Source of the DNA: Streptomyces huasconensis
Lineage (GTDB): Bacteria > Actinomycetota > Actinomycetes > Streptomycetales > Streptomycetaceae
NCBI GenBank assembly: GCA_004010275.1
Contig: RBWT01000010.1
Coordinates: 22,677-86,676, forward strand
Direction: 5' to 3'
Length of the DNA stretch: 64,000 bases
Part shown: positions 19,665 through 28,087 of the stretch, in pieces
Numbering within the stretch: position 1 is the first letter of the stretch
Layout: every line of letters starts with the position of its first letter
Translations under genes and position numbers: made by a program
Notes under the pieces: generated by a model
Told to the model about the DNA's origin: nothing
The model's input: the letters and a program-made list of their open reading frames with translations, nothing else
Database searches by the model: none

Positions 19665-20648
19665 ATGGACAACGAGTTCGCCCCCGCGCGCGGCCTCTTC
19701 TCCCTTGCCGAGCTGGAGCCGGCCGTGATCAGGGAGCTGGCCGCGAGATCGGTGGAACTGTTCCGGGACGGGAACGCACACGACCGGCCGCTGTCGGGCC
19801 GCGTCGCGGGTGTGCTGTTCACCAAGACCTCCACCCGCACACGTACGGCCTTCACGGTCGGCGCCATCCGGCTGGGCGCCGTTCCCGTCACCTACGGCCC
19901 GCAGGACCTGCAACTGAACACCGGCGAGTCGGTGGCCGACACCGGGCGCGTCCTGGGGAGCATGCTCGACCTCCTGGTCGCGCGCACCTCCGGCCCCTTG
20001 GCGGAACTGCGGCAGCTGTCCCGTCAGGGCGGCCTGCCGGTGATCAACGCGATGGCGGCCGAGGAACACCCCACGCAGGGAGTCACCGACCTCGCCAGCC
20101 TGCACCTGGCGCTCGGCGACCCGGCCGGCGTGAGCGTCCTGTACATGGGCGAGGGCAACAACACGGCCGTCGCCCTGGCCCACGCGCTGGCGGCCGTGCC
20201 GGGGACCCGGGTCACCTTCTGCACCCCGCCCGGATACGGGCTGCCCGTAGGGGAGTTGGCGCGGGCGTCGCGGAGAGCCGCGGCGGTGGGCGCCACGCTG
20301 GAAGAGGTGCACGACCCGGCACACCTGCCCGACCGTGTGGACGTCGTGTACACCACCCGTTGGCAGACGACCGGCACGTCGAAACCCGACGCCGACTGGC
20401 GGGAGACGTTCCGCCCCTTCCACGTGGACGCCTCCCTGATGGCCCGCTGGCCCGATGCCCTGTTCCTGCACGACCTGCCCGCCCACCGCGGTGACGAGGT
20501 CACCGGTGACGTCCTGGACGGGCCCCGCTCCTTGGCCTGGACGCAGGCGGCCATGAAACTCGCCGGAGCCATGGCCGTCCTGGAGTGGGTGAGCGGCCGG
20601 GACGGCGACGCCGACACGAAGAACGGCCAGGACGCCGGCATGCGGTGA
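19665..20648 (+). CDS. Ornithine carbamoyltransferase-like enzyme with altered amino-acid site
   Basis: This 327-residue enzyme has the carbamoyl-phosphate-binding motifs of the family, FTKTSTRTRTAF and EEHPTQGVTDL, so carbamoyl transfer should be preserved. The amino-acid site differs from ornithine enzymes: where those have a D-x-W-x-S-M-G loop this has VYTTRWQTTGTSKP, and the usual HCLPA motif is HDLPAHRGDEV, with Cys replaced by Asp (about residue 270). A different amine substrate is therefore likely. In the context of SbnA/SbnB, diaminopropionate or its N-hydroxy derivative would give an ureido-alanine. ATG 19665 follows GAAAGGGACAGC. An arginine-biosynthetic role is unlikely given the motif changes and the absence of arg neighbours. 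Confidence 0.85.
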   Translation: MDNEFAPARGLFSLAELEPAVIRELAARSVELFRDGNAHDRPLSGRVAGVLFTKTSTRTRTAFTVGAIRLGAVPVTYGPQDLQLNTGESVADTGRVLGSMLDLLVARTSGPLAELRQLSRQGGLPVINAMAAEEHPTQGVTDLASLHLALGDPAGVSVLYMGEGNNTAVALAHALAAVPGTRVTFCTPPGYGLPVGELARASRRAAAVGATLEEVHDPAHLPDRVDVVYTTRWQTTGTSKPDADWRETFRPFHVDASLMARWPDALFLHDLPAHRGDEVTGDVLDGPRSLAWTQAAMKLAGAMAVLEWVSGRDGDADTKNGQDAGMR

Positions 20649-20778
20649 CGCGCCGTACACCGCGTACACCATGTACGCCGCGCGCACGCGGTCTCGGCGC
20701 TCACCGCGCCTCGCCCCTCCCCGCCGCCCATCCGCCCACCCCGCCACTCGCCTTCACACGGATCGAGGCCCTCCCACC

Positions 20779-21702
20779 ATGAAACCGGCCCGTGTCACCG
20801 CCTACCGGCATCTGACGCCGCACGACCTGACCCCGCCCTCGTCCTCGCACGTCTTCTTCGAACCGGCCGACACCGAGATCGGCGTGTGGGTCGCGCGGGA
20901 CCTCATCAGTGACGGCTGCGCCGTCCTGGACCTCGGCTCGGGCAGCGGCGCCGCCGCGGCGGCCATGGCCCGCGCGGGAGCGGCCCGCGTCCACGGCATC
21001 GACTCGGGAGAGGACACCGTGGCGTGGGCCCGCAAGCACTACGCCTCGTCCGACGGAGCCGGTCCCGTCACCTTCGCCCACGGCGACTTCACCGCGCTGT
21101 CCCCCGTCGAGCTGCTGGCCACGGCCCCCGCCCCGCTCCGCCGCCCCCTGGTCGTCACCAGCAATCCGCCCTACGTCCCCCTCACCCCCCGGGCGGACGC
21201 CCTGCGCCGGTCCGTCGGCGGAGGGACGGACGGCCTGAAACTCATCCCCGCCGTCATCACGCACGGCCGTGCGCTGGGAGATGGCCTGGGCATCACCATC
21301 GGCAGTTACTCCAGCCCGCGGAAGGCGATCGGCATGGTGGAGTCGGCCGGCTTCACGGTGCGCGCGGTCACCTTGTGCCCGCTGCCCTTCGGGAACTTCA
21401 CCCGGGACCACCCCGATCAGGTGTTCCTGCTGGAGGAGCAGGGCGAGGCGGTGGTCTGGCGCTCGGGCCCGTACCCACTGGCCTACTTCATCGTCGGCCT
21501 GGCCTGTCACCGGACCGCTCCGGAGGGCGCGGCGCCGGAGAAGGACCGGCTCACCGGCGACGGGCTGATGGAGCTGCTGCGTACGGCCGCCCGTTCCCGC
21601 ACCACGCGGCTGGAGGCCTTGGACGGGGCGGCCTCGCCTCCGTGGACGGGTCCTCTGCGCGTCGTGGACCTGCCGGAGCCCGCCGTGCGCCACCACTGGT
21701 GA
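20779..21702 (+). CDS. SAM-dependent methyltransferase, HemK/PrmC-like
   Basis: ATG 20779 begins MKPARVTAYRHLTPHDLTPP. The Rossmann fold shows the SAM-binding glycine loop VLDLGSGSGAAAAAMARAG, the acidic residue in VHGIDSGEDT, and the NPPY signature in TSNPPYVPL, which in HemK-type enzymes contacts a planar nitrogen (amide, amine or base). N-methylation is therefore the likely chemistry. The protein is a standalone single domain of about 307 residues with a C-terminal extension of about 100. It is inside the biosynthetic locus, with small gaps to both neighbours, and probably tailors the diaminopropionate-derived product. It is not a release-factor methyltransferase by overall sequence. Confidence 0.8.
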   Translation: MKPARVTAYRHLTPHDLTPPSSSHVFFEPADTEIGVWVARDLISDGCAVLDLGSGSGAAAAAMARAGAARVHGIDSGEDTVAWARKHYASSDGAGPVTFAHGDFTALSPVELLATAPAPLRRPLVVTSNPPYVPLTPRADALRRSVGGGTDGLKLIPAVITHGRALGDGLGITIGSYSSPRKAIGMVESAGFTVRAVTLCPLPFGNFTRDHPDQVFLLEEQGEAVVWRSGPYPLAYFIVGLACHRTAPEGAAPEKDRLTGDGLMELLRTAARSRTTRLEALDGAASPPWTGPLRVVDLPEPAVRHHW

Positions 21703-21786
21703 CCTCACGCCCCGCACCCACGAGGCATCCCGTTTCCGTCGTTCCGTCCAGAGGGCATCCCGTTCCGTCAAGAAGAGAGGCCGTTC

Positions 21787-22983
21787 ATGAACACCGCTCG
21801 GATCGTGCCCGTATCGCCCGTATCGCCCGTCAGCGTCACCACCGGCGCGGTCGAACACAGCGTCGACTTCCTCCGTCCGCGGCTGCTGGCGACGGGGCAC
21901 GACCGTGTGTCCCTGTACGCCGGTGTCCAGATCAACGGTGCTCCGCACCTGGGCACCAGCGTCATGCAGACCTCCGCGTTCCTGCTCGCGCGGACGGCCC
22001 GTGACAGGTTCGGCGTCGACGTGACACTGCGGTTCGGCGCCCTGGACAACTCCGGCTGCGAGACACGGCGGTGCGCGCGGACGGGAACTCTCTACGAGCG
22101 CTCCTTCCACCATGCCTTGGGCAGCGAGCGCATAGAGGAATTGATCCGGACGTACTACGGAGGCTTCTTCGACGCCCTGTCCGCGGCCACGGGCGTCACC
22201 TACGAGATCGAGACCTACACCCGGCAGCAGAGCCGGCCGGAGTTCCGGCAGGAGTTCCTGGACTCGCTGAACCGGATGGACGCCCTGCGGTGGGTGCTCG
22301 CGCCGACACACGGTCAGGTGCCCCTGAGCCCTCCGTGCCCGCAGTGCGGCTGGGCGCAGAAACACGGCGAGCACACCGAGGTCCGCGCGGTGGGGCCGGA
22401 CCGGGCCGAGCTGGCGGCGGTCTGCCTGGACCACGGCGACTACGTGGTGCGGGTGCGGGCCGACGAGAGTGACGGCGCGGACGGGGCGGTTGAGGCAGAC
22501 AGGGGGGACGGGGCAGGCGAGGGAGGCGAGGGAGGCGGGGCTGAGGGGGCGTACCTGGGCTCGGGCACGCTCCACCGCAACCTCCTCAAGGAGCGTGTGG
22601 CCGCGCGGGAGGACGCGCTCGCCGTGGTGGTCAAGGGAGCCGACTGGGCCGCGGGGTGCCGCCTGCTCGACGAGGCGTTCCTCTGCTATCCGGGGGCGGC
22701 GCTCCCGGCGCGGCTGTTCACTCCCGTAGTGCTCTCGCCCTCCGGTGCCAAGCTCTCCAAATCGCTCATCCGTGCGGGGAGGGCGGAGGCGACGGCGGGC
22801 AGTGAGCCCTGGATGCTCGACGCGGGCGCCTGGCCCGGCACGGTCGAGGAGTACGCGCGCCTGCTCCTGGGCCTGGTCTCCCTGATGCTGTCCGAACCGT
22901 GCCACTTCGAGCGCGGCTACACCACGCCCGAAGTGGCACGGCTCATCGACTCGGCCGGTCTTCGGCTCGGGGCACGGGTGTGA
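21787..22983 (+). CDS. Small class I aminoacyl-tRNA-synthetase-like protein in the biosynthetic locus
   Basis: This 398-residue protein has the class I HIGH-type motif in QINGAPHLGTS (about residue 43) and a KMSKS-type motif in GAKLSKSLIRAG (about residue 320). Between them is an inserted domain with a possible zinc site (CPQCGW, then Cys and His in CLDHGD), as in lysyl (class I) and methionyl enzymes. An anticodon-binding domain appears to be absent, so it probably activates an amino acid for small-molecule chemistry rather than for translation. A Gly/Glu/Asp-rich stretch (about residues 228-258) interrupts the insert. ATG 21787 follows AAGAGAGGCCG. Its tail overlaps the convergent dioxygenase by 41 bases. 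Activation of an amino acid for transfer onto an amine or hydroxylamine is a reasonable hypothesis. Confidence 0.8.
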   Translation: MNTARIVPVSPVSPVSVTTGAVEHSVDFLRPRLLATGHDRVSLYAGVQINGAPHLGTSVMQTSAFLLARTARDRFGVDVTLRFGALDNSGCETRRCARTGTLYERSFHHALGSERIEELIRTYYGGFFDALSAATGVTYEIETYTRQQSRPEFRQEFLDSLNRMDALRWVLAPTHGQVPLSPPCPQCGWAQKHGEHTEVRAVGPDRAELAAVCLDHGDYVVRVRADESDGADGAVEADRGDGAGEGGEGGGAEGAYLGSGTLHRNLLKERVAAREDALAVVVKGADWAAGCRLLDEAFLCYPGAALPARLFTPVVLSPSGAKLSKSLIRAGRAEATAGSEPWMLDAGAWPGTVEEYARLLLGLVSLMLSEPCHFERGYTTPEVARLIDSAGLRLGARV

Positions 22984-23911
22984 AGGTCCGGTCGGCGAGA
23001 TATCCAGGGCGGGCTTTCGGAGCCGCGTACGGCCTGGTCAGCCGGTTGTCGACGCTGTTGTAGACGACGAAGAGGTTCGTCCGGGGAAACGGTGAAACGT
23101 TTCCCCCCGAGGCGTGCAGGCAGTTGCAGTCGAACATGACGGCGGAGCCCGCCGCTCCGGTGAACTGCCGGATGCCGTGCCGTTCGGCCAGTGCCGCCAC
23201 GGCGGTACGGTCGGCCGGTCCGGCCGGGAGGTTCTTCCCCAGCAGTGACAGCTTGTGATAGCCGGGAGGAGTCCGGCCGACCGAGGGCACGAAGGTCCGC
23301 TGCGACCCGGGAATGATCATCAGCGGGCCGTTGAACGGGAGGTTGTCGGTGAGGGCGACGGAGAAGCTCAGCGCGCGGGGCGCCGGCATGCCGTCCTCGG
23401 AGTGCCAGGTCTCGAAGTCCGAGTGCCAGCCGAACTTCGAGCCGTCGAAGGCGGCCTTGTAGTTGATCCTGCTCTGGTGGAGATAGACGTCCGAACCGAG
23501 GACCTGCCGGGCCCGGTCCGCGAGCCGACCGGAGTGGACCACGCGCTCGAAGACCGCACTGTGCCGGTGCACCTCGAAGACGGAACGGATCTCGTCGGAG
23601 TCCGGTTCCGCGACCACCCGCCCGGAGGAACGCAGTGCGGCATCGGTGGCCATACGTCGCATTTCCCGACGGCACTCGTCCACTTCGGCCGGGTCGAGGA
23701 GCGCGTCGAAGGCGAGGAAACCGTCCCGGTCGTACGCGGCCACCTCCTCGGCGGACAACGGGCCCCGCGTCGCGTCACCTCCGTCGCTCCACACCACTGG
23801 GTGGTGACGCCGGAAAGGCACCGACGTGGTCACGGAACGAGTGGGATAGAGGTCGTCCGCACATTCGACAGATTCACTCACGCCGAGGCCCTCCCGCCTA
23901 TTCGTGTTCAT
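22943..23911 (-). CDS. Fe(II)/2-oxoglutarate dioxygenase, PhyH family, ectoine-hydroxylase-like
   Basis: ATG 23911 begins MNTNRREGLGVSESV and overlaps the stop of the upstream permease (ATGA), so it is the last gene of the transporter operon. The protein matches EctD-type dioxygenases: LSAEEVAAYDRDGFLAF, the HxD facial triad in GWHSDFETWHSEDGMPAPRA, LPFNGPLMIIPGSQRTFVPS, and distal His plus Arg in CLHASGGNVSPFPRTN. EctD hydroxylates ectoine, but ectABC is not nearby. The link to the biosynthetic locus and the amino-acid transporter suggests hydroxylation of an amino acid or of the pathway product. The substrate is inferred. Confidence 0.86.
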   Translation of the reverse strand: MNTNRREGLGVSESVECADDLYPTRSVTTSVPFRRHHPVVWSDGGDATRGPLSAEEVAAYDRDGFLAFDALLDPAEVDECRREMRRMATDAALRSSGRVVAEPDSDEIRSVFEVHRHSAVFERVVHSGRLADRARQVLGSDVYLHQSRINYKAAFDGSKFGWHSDFETWHSEDGMPAPRALSFSVALTDNLPFNGPLMIIPGSQRTFVPSVGRTPPGYHKLSLLGKNLPAGPADRTAVAALAERHGIRQFTGAAGSAVMFDCNCLHASGGNVSPFPRTNLFVVYNSVDNRLTRPYAAPKARPGYLADRTFTPVPRAEDRPSR

Positions 23912-24840
23912 CTGCTTCCCATCGGCATCTTCGAGGAAACTCTCGGCAGACCGCGCCCGTCGAGTCCACGCCATTCCAGTGCCGTAAGGCGGCGGGCCGC
24001 CCAGGAAAGCAGGAGGCAGGTGATGATGTACAGCGAACCGACCACGCAGAGAACGGGGAGGTAGGGATAGCCGTGCGGAGTGGCCGTGTTCTGCGCCAGG
24101 AGCTTTCCCGCATAGAGGAGTTCCTCGTACATGATGAAGAAACCGAGCGACGTATCCTTCAGCGTCACCACCATTTGGCTGATTATGCTCGGTAACATGG
24201 TCCGCACCGCCTGCGGCATGACCACCGCTGTCATCACCTGTGTCTTGCGCATCCCCAGCGCGTATCCCGCCTCGAACTGCCCCTTGGGAACGGCGCCGAC
24301 CCCCGCCCGCAGGATCTCCGCCTGCGCCGCGCCGTTGTACAGGGAGATTCCGACGACCAGGGCCCACAGTGTGGGGCTCGCGAAATTCGTCGCCGCCCAT
24401 TCACCCGGGCTTCCGAGGTTTTCCCGTAGAAAGCCGGCGGCAGCCGTGACAGCGGTGCGCAGCAGGTCGGTGGCGTACAGGGCGAAGACCGTGATGATCA
24501 CCGGTACCGCGCGGAAGAACTCCACCAGCGCCCCGGCCGGGCGGCGCAGGAGGCCGTGCGTCGAGAGGCGTCCCGCAGCGAACAGGAAACCCAGCAGCAA
24601 GGAGAGCACCACTGCCAGGACGAACGCCTTGACGGTGTCCACCATGCCGGTGAGGATGCGCAGCTGCACGCCGCGGTATTCGAACGCCTCCCACATCCGC
24701 GCGTCGAACTGCCCGGCGTCCTTGAACCGGAGGAGGGCCCAGCAGAGCGCGCCACCGGTCACCGCCGCCACCAGGACCGTGTACCAGACGTGGCGGCGGC
24801 GGGCGCGAGGGCCCGGGGCCTCGAACAAGGTGGATCTCAT
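23908..24840 (-). CDS. Polar amino acid ABC transporter permease (HisM/GltK type)
   Basis: The 310-residue permease has a long N-terminal segment with one TM, then the five-TM core. The EAA loop is AEILRAGVGAVPKGQFEAGYALGMRK, shown in part, and the conserved LPSIISQMVVTLKDTSLGFF follows. ATG 24840 overlaps the stop of the other permease (ATGA). It would form a heterodimeric channel with that permease. No ATP-binding subunit gene lies in this operon, so the transporter must borrow an ATPase encoded elsewhere. Confidence 0.88.
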   Translation of the reverse strand: MRSTLFEAPGPRARRRHVWYTVLVAAVTGGALCWALLRFKDAGQFDARMWEAFEYRGVQLRILTGMVDTVKAFVLAVVLSLLLGFLFAAGRLSTHGLLRRPAGALVEFFRAVPVIITVFALYATDLLRTAVTAAAGFLRENLGSPGEWAATNFASPTLWALVVGISLYNGAAQAEILRAGVGAVPKGQFEAGYALGMRKTQVMTAVVMPQAVRTMLPSIISQMVVTLKDTSLGFFIMYEELLYAGKLLAQNTATPHGYPYLPVLCVVGSLYIITCLLLSWAARRLTALEWRGLDGRGLPRVSSKMPMGSR

Positions 24841-25484
24841 CGCGGCACCGCCAGCCGACGCTCCAGCAAACGGAATCCGGCACTGATCACCGCGATCAGC
24901 ACCACATAGGCGGCGGCCACCCACAGGAAGACGACCGCCACCGCGTAACCGCGCTCCACCAGGGTCTTCTCGGTGCTGAACAGCTCGTAGACGCTGAAGC
25001 CGCCGGCGAGCGCGGAGTTCTTGACCAGAGTGATCACGGCGTTGCCCAGCGGGGGGACCGCCGCCCGCCCCGCCTGGGGGAAGACGATCAGGGCCGCCGT
25101 CTGCGCGGTGGACATGCCGAGGCTGCGGGCGGCTTCCGCCTGCCCCGTCTCCACGGTGTTGACGCCGGAGCGCAGTGCCTCACAGACGAACGCCGACGCG
25201 TAACCCCCCATCACCAGGACGGCCAGCGTGAAGTAGCCGGCTCCGGTGAGGCCCAGCATGGGCAGCCCGAGCGTCACGCCGAAGAAGAGGACGGTGAGCG
25301 GGGTGTTGCAGAGCACCGTCACCACCGTTGCCCCCAGGCCCCGGCACAGCGGCACCGGGCTGATCCGGAAGGAGACGAGCAGCATCCCCAGGGCGAAGGC
25401 GAGCAGCGTGCTCAGGCACATGAGTTGGACGGTGCCCACGAAACCCCGCCAGAAGAGACCGGCGTTGTCGGTCAACACCTCCAT
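24837..25484 (-). CDS. Polar amino acid ABC transporter permease (GlnP type)
   Basis: ATG 25484 begins MEVLTDNAGLFWRGFVGTVQ. This 215-residue inner-membrane protein has the typical N-terminal TM (LSTLLAFALGMLL) and the EAA motif region VETGQAEAARSLGMSTAQT followed by FPQAGRAAVPPLGNAVITLV and KNSALAGGFSVYEL. It is coupled to the downstream permease by a 4-base overlap and follows the substrate-binding protein gene by 73 bases. Confidence 0.88.
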   Translation of the reverse strand: MEVLTDNAGLFWRGFVGTVQLMCLSTLLAFALGMLLVSFRISPVPLCRGLGATVVTVLCNTPLTVLFFGVTLGLPMLGLTGAGYFTLAVLVMGGYASAFVCEALRSGVNTVETGQAEAARSLGMSTAQTAALIVFPQAGRAAVPPLGNAVITLVKNSALAGGFSVYELFSTEKTLVERGYAVAVVFLWVAAAYVVLIAVISAGFRLLERRLAVPR

Positions 25485-25557
25485 GGGCGCCTCCAGGCTG
25501 ACGGGGCCGCGACGGTGTGCGGCCCGAAGGATGCCGTGGACGGACGGACCTCGCTGA

Positions 25558-26484
25558 TCAGTACCGCCGCACCGGTGATGGCGCCGGGGCCGGCGCGCCG
25601 GAACGGCCGAGTGTGGCGCGGTAGGCCCTGAGCCAGTTGCCGTTGCGGACGTGGTGTTCGAGCGCGTCATTGACGGCGTCGCGCAGGACCGCGTCCCGCC
25701 GGGCCAGTCCCACCCCGTAGGGCTCCGCCGAGAACGGGCGGCCGAGCACGCGCAGACGTCCCTGGTTCTGTGCCGCGTACCCCTTCAGGATCGTGTCGTC
25801 GGCGGTGACGGCGTCCACCACGTTCATGACGAGATCCTGCACGCAGTGCGCGTAACTGTCGTGGGATACGACGGTCGTCCCGAACTCCGGTCGGCTGATC
25901 CGCTGGAACGGGGTGGACCCGGTCACCGTGCAGACTTTCTTGCCGCGCAGGTCTCGTGGGCCGCGGATACTGCGGTTCCCCTTGTCGACCAGGAGATCCT
26001 GTCCGCCCAGATAGTAAGGACCCGCGAAAGATACCTGCTTCTTCCGTTCATCATTGATCGTATAGGCGCCCACGAACAGGTCGACGTCCCCCTTGGATAT
26101 CGATATCTCACGTACCTGTGGAGCCACCGTCTTCCACTCGATGGCGTCCGGGCCGTATCCCAAATACGCCGCGATCATTTTCGCGATCTCTACATCGAAT
26201 CCCGAACGCTGTCCCGTCACCGGGTCCTCGAACCCCATGAACGGGTGGTCGGACTTCACGCCAATGGTTATGGTGTCCCTCGTGAGGGCACGGGAGTAGC
26301 CTTTTGAGCCGATGGCGTGGGCGCCTTTTCGGACGGGGTACTCGAGGCCGGGCGTGGCGGCCGTCAGCGCTCCGACGCTCCCGGGAACACTTCCTTCTCT
26401 GCCGCACCCGCTCAGAACGCACCCGCCCAGCACAAGAGATGACAGCAGCACCAGAGAACTCAGGCGACGAAACCGTGGGCGCAC
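25558..26484 (-). CDS. Amino acid ABC transporter substrate-binding lipoprotein
   Basis: GTG 26484 starts a lipoprotein signal (RFRRLSSLVLLSSLVLGGCVLSGCG), with a lipobox Cys. The mature part is a family 3 solute-binding protein: TITIGVKSDHPFMGFEDP, SGFDVEIAKMIAAYLG, KGDVDLFVGAYTINDERKK, VSFAGPYYLGGQDLLVDKG, KVCTVTGSTPFQRI. The pattern fits a glutamate/glutamine or similar polar amino acid. The longer upstream frame lacks homology. It is the promoter-proximal gene of the four-gene transporter and dioxygenase operon. Confidence 0.88.
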   Translation of the reverse strand: MRPRFRRLSSLVLLSSLVLGGCVLSGCGREGSVPGSVGALTAATPGLEYPVRKGAHAIGSKGYSRALTRDTITIGVKSDHPFMGFEDPVTGQRSGFDVEIAKMIAAYLGYGPDAIEWKTVAPQVREISISKGDVDLFVGAYTINDERKKQVSFAGPYYLGGQDLLVDKGNRSIRGPRDLRGKKVCTVTGSTPFQRISRPEFGTTVVSHDSYAHCVQDLVMNVVDAVTADDTILKGYAAQNQGRLRVLGRPFSAEPYGVGLARRDAVLRDAVNDALEHHVRNGNWLRAYRATLGRSGAPAPAPSPVRRY

Positions 26485-26710
26485 CTTCCCTCCTCGGGAA
26501 AGGGGTGTCCCGCACAGTTTAGCGAGACGGCTGCGCCGCGCTACCGGGCGGCGTTCCGGAATGGCCGGGAAAGGACCAGCGGGCGCCGGAGAAAGACCAA
26601 TTCCGGCCACCCGTGTGGGCCCTGCGCCAGCCGTTCATACGTCGACCGGTCGTGGCCCGCCCTCCACACCTCGTGGCGGGCGGGCCCGCCGGCGGAGGTC
26701 CCGTCCGGGG

Positions 26711-27012
26711 CTAGTCGACGGAGACGGAGGAGCCGTACATGACGGCCCGGCCGCCGGGCGCCAACCAGCCCTCGGACTGACCGGAGCAGGCGCTGTTCGG
26801 GTAGATGCGCACCGTCTTATCCGTGTTGTTGACGATGGAGACGAAGGAGCCGTTCGACGGGTAGCAGCGCGCGGGTTGGTGTGGGAAACGCCGTTGACGA
26901 TCAGGGTGCCCGTGGCCGCGCCGTTGCGGTCGGCGGCCGCTGCGGGAACAGCGCCGGGGCAGAGGGCGGCGATGGTCAGTGTGACGCCGAGGGCGGCGAG
27001 GAAGGTGCGCAC
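26711..27012 (-). CDS. Small secreted protein of unknown function (one frameshift)
   Basis: A classical signal peptide (MRTFLAALGVTLTIAALCPGAVPAAAA) precedes a mature part of about 70 residues. The frame breaks near 26878 after GVSHTNP; the next frame gives ARCYPSNGSFVSIVNNTDKT and then VRIYPNSACSGQSEGWLAPG to a stop at 26711-26713. The two Cys may form a disulfide, and the pattern resembles small beta-sandwich secreted proteins of actinomycetes. I do not recognise the family. The gene is divergent from panD. Confidence 0.7.
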
Positions 27013-27209
27013 AGAGTGATCCTCTCGGTTCGTGTTTCTGTGCGACTGATCCCCGGTTGTCCGATTCCCTTTGCTTGCCCCACCGCGTCTTCACCCGAGT
27101 GGATCTCCCGAGCGGACGCCGCCCGGACACGCGACGCGCTGTAGAATGGGGAAACAGCACTTGACCTGCAAAAACGCAGGCAGGGAGCCTATGTTTGGGG
27201 AGTATCTCG

Positions 27210-27624
27210 ATGATGCGCACCATGTTCAAGTCCAAGATTCACCGCGCCACCGTGACGCAGGCCGACCTCCACTACGTGGGGTCCGTCACCATCGACGCGG
27301 ACCTTCTCGACGCCGCCGACCTCCTGCCCGGTGAGCTGGTCCACATCGTCGACGTCACCAACGGCGCCCGCCTGGAGACCTACACCATCGAGGGGCGGCG
27401 CGGGAGCGGGGTCATCGGGATCAACGGCGCGGCCGCGCACCTTGTCCACCCCGGCGATAAAGTGATCATCATCAGCTACGCCCAGGTCGAGGACGCCGAG
27501 CGCGGGCGCTGCGGCCGCGGGTCGTGCACGTCGACGAGGCCAATCAGGTGGTGGCCCTCGGTGACGATCCGGCCGAGGCCGTGCCGGGAGATCCGGAGAC
27601 GGCGCGGAACCCGCTGAGCGTCTG
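27210..27624 (+). CDS. panD: Aspartate 1-decarboxylase (C-terminal frameshift)
   Basis: The product is the pyruvoyl-dependent enzyme that makes beta-alanine for pantothenate and Co[21 protein letters not shown] is diagnostic, and self-cleavage occurs in HYVGSVTID at Gly-Ser. [22 protein letters not shown] forms the rest of the barrel. Near 27500 a base is missing after VEDAE; the alternative frame gives [20 protein letters not shown] and a stop at 27622-27624, the expected length of about 139 residues. ATG 27210 is spaced seven bases from GGGGAG; the next ATG is in frame. Confidence 0.92.
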
Positions 27625-27710
27625 AGTCCGGATCGTTCCGAGTGGTTGAGGAACTGAGCGGGGCGGCCGTGTCCCGCGTCCCCGACCGGCGTCCAGTGCG
27701 AGGAGAGTCG

Positions 27711-28087
27711 ATGAGCGTGGAGATCCGTGACGATCGGGCCCGGGGAGTGCTCGAAGCGGTCGACGGGGGTGAGGTCGTCGGGCACATCTCGTACTTCACC
27801 CTCGACGTGCCCGGCACCGAGTCCGACGACGTGCCCGGCGGCGCGGCGAGACCGCGCTCGTGCCGGTGCACACGGAAGTGGCGTCCGCCCATGAGGGGCA
27901 GGGCATCGCGGGGCGGCTCACCGAGGAGCTGTACGCCATCGCCGGCCGGGAAGGCGCCGCGGTCGCGCCGCTGTGCTCGTACGTCGTGAAGTGGGCCGAG
28001 CGTCACCCCGAGCAGGCTCCCGCCGCCTCGGACGGGTTGATGCGGGCTGCCCTGGACAAGGTCCGGACGGACCCGACGGCGTGGTGA
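27711..28087 (+). CDS. Small GNAT-type acetyltransferase, COG2388/YjdJ-like (frameshift)
   Basis: ATG 27711 follows GAGGAGAG. The N-terminal half (VEIRDDRARGVLEAVDGGEV, then GHISYFTLD) and, after an indel near 27856, VPVHTEVASAHEGQGIAGRL with PLCSYVVKWAERHPE identify the short single-domain GNAT group of about 100-125 residues. The stop at 28085-28087 overlaps the next GTG. The substrate is unknown. Confidence 0.8.

Noticed and set aside
22943..23911. Assignment of the dioxygenase as ectoine hydroxylase ectD
   Set aside because: Motifs fit, but no ectABC genes are nearby and the gene is coupled to an amino-acid transporter, so the specific symbol is not justified.
25558..26610. Longer start for the amino-acid binding protein
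   Set aside because: The extra N-terminal sequence has no homology and would put a long basic leader before the lipoprotein signal; GTG 26484 gives a normal signal peptide.
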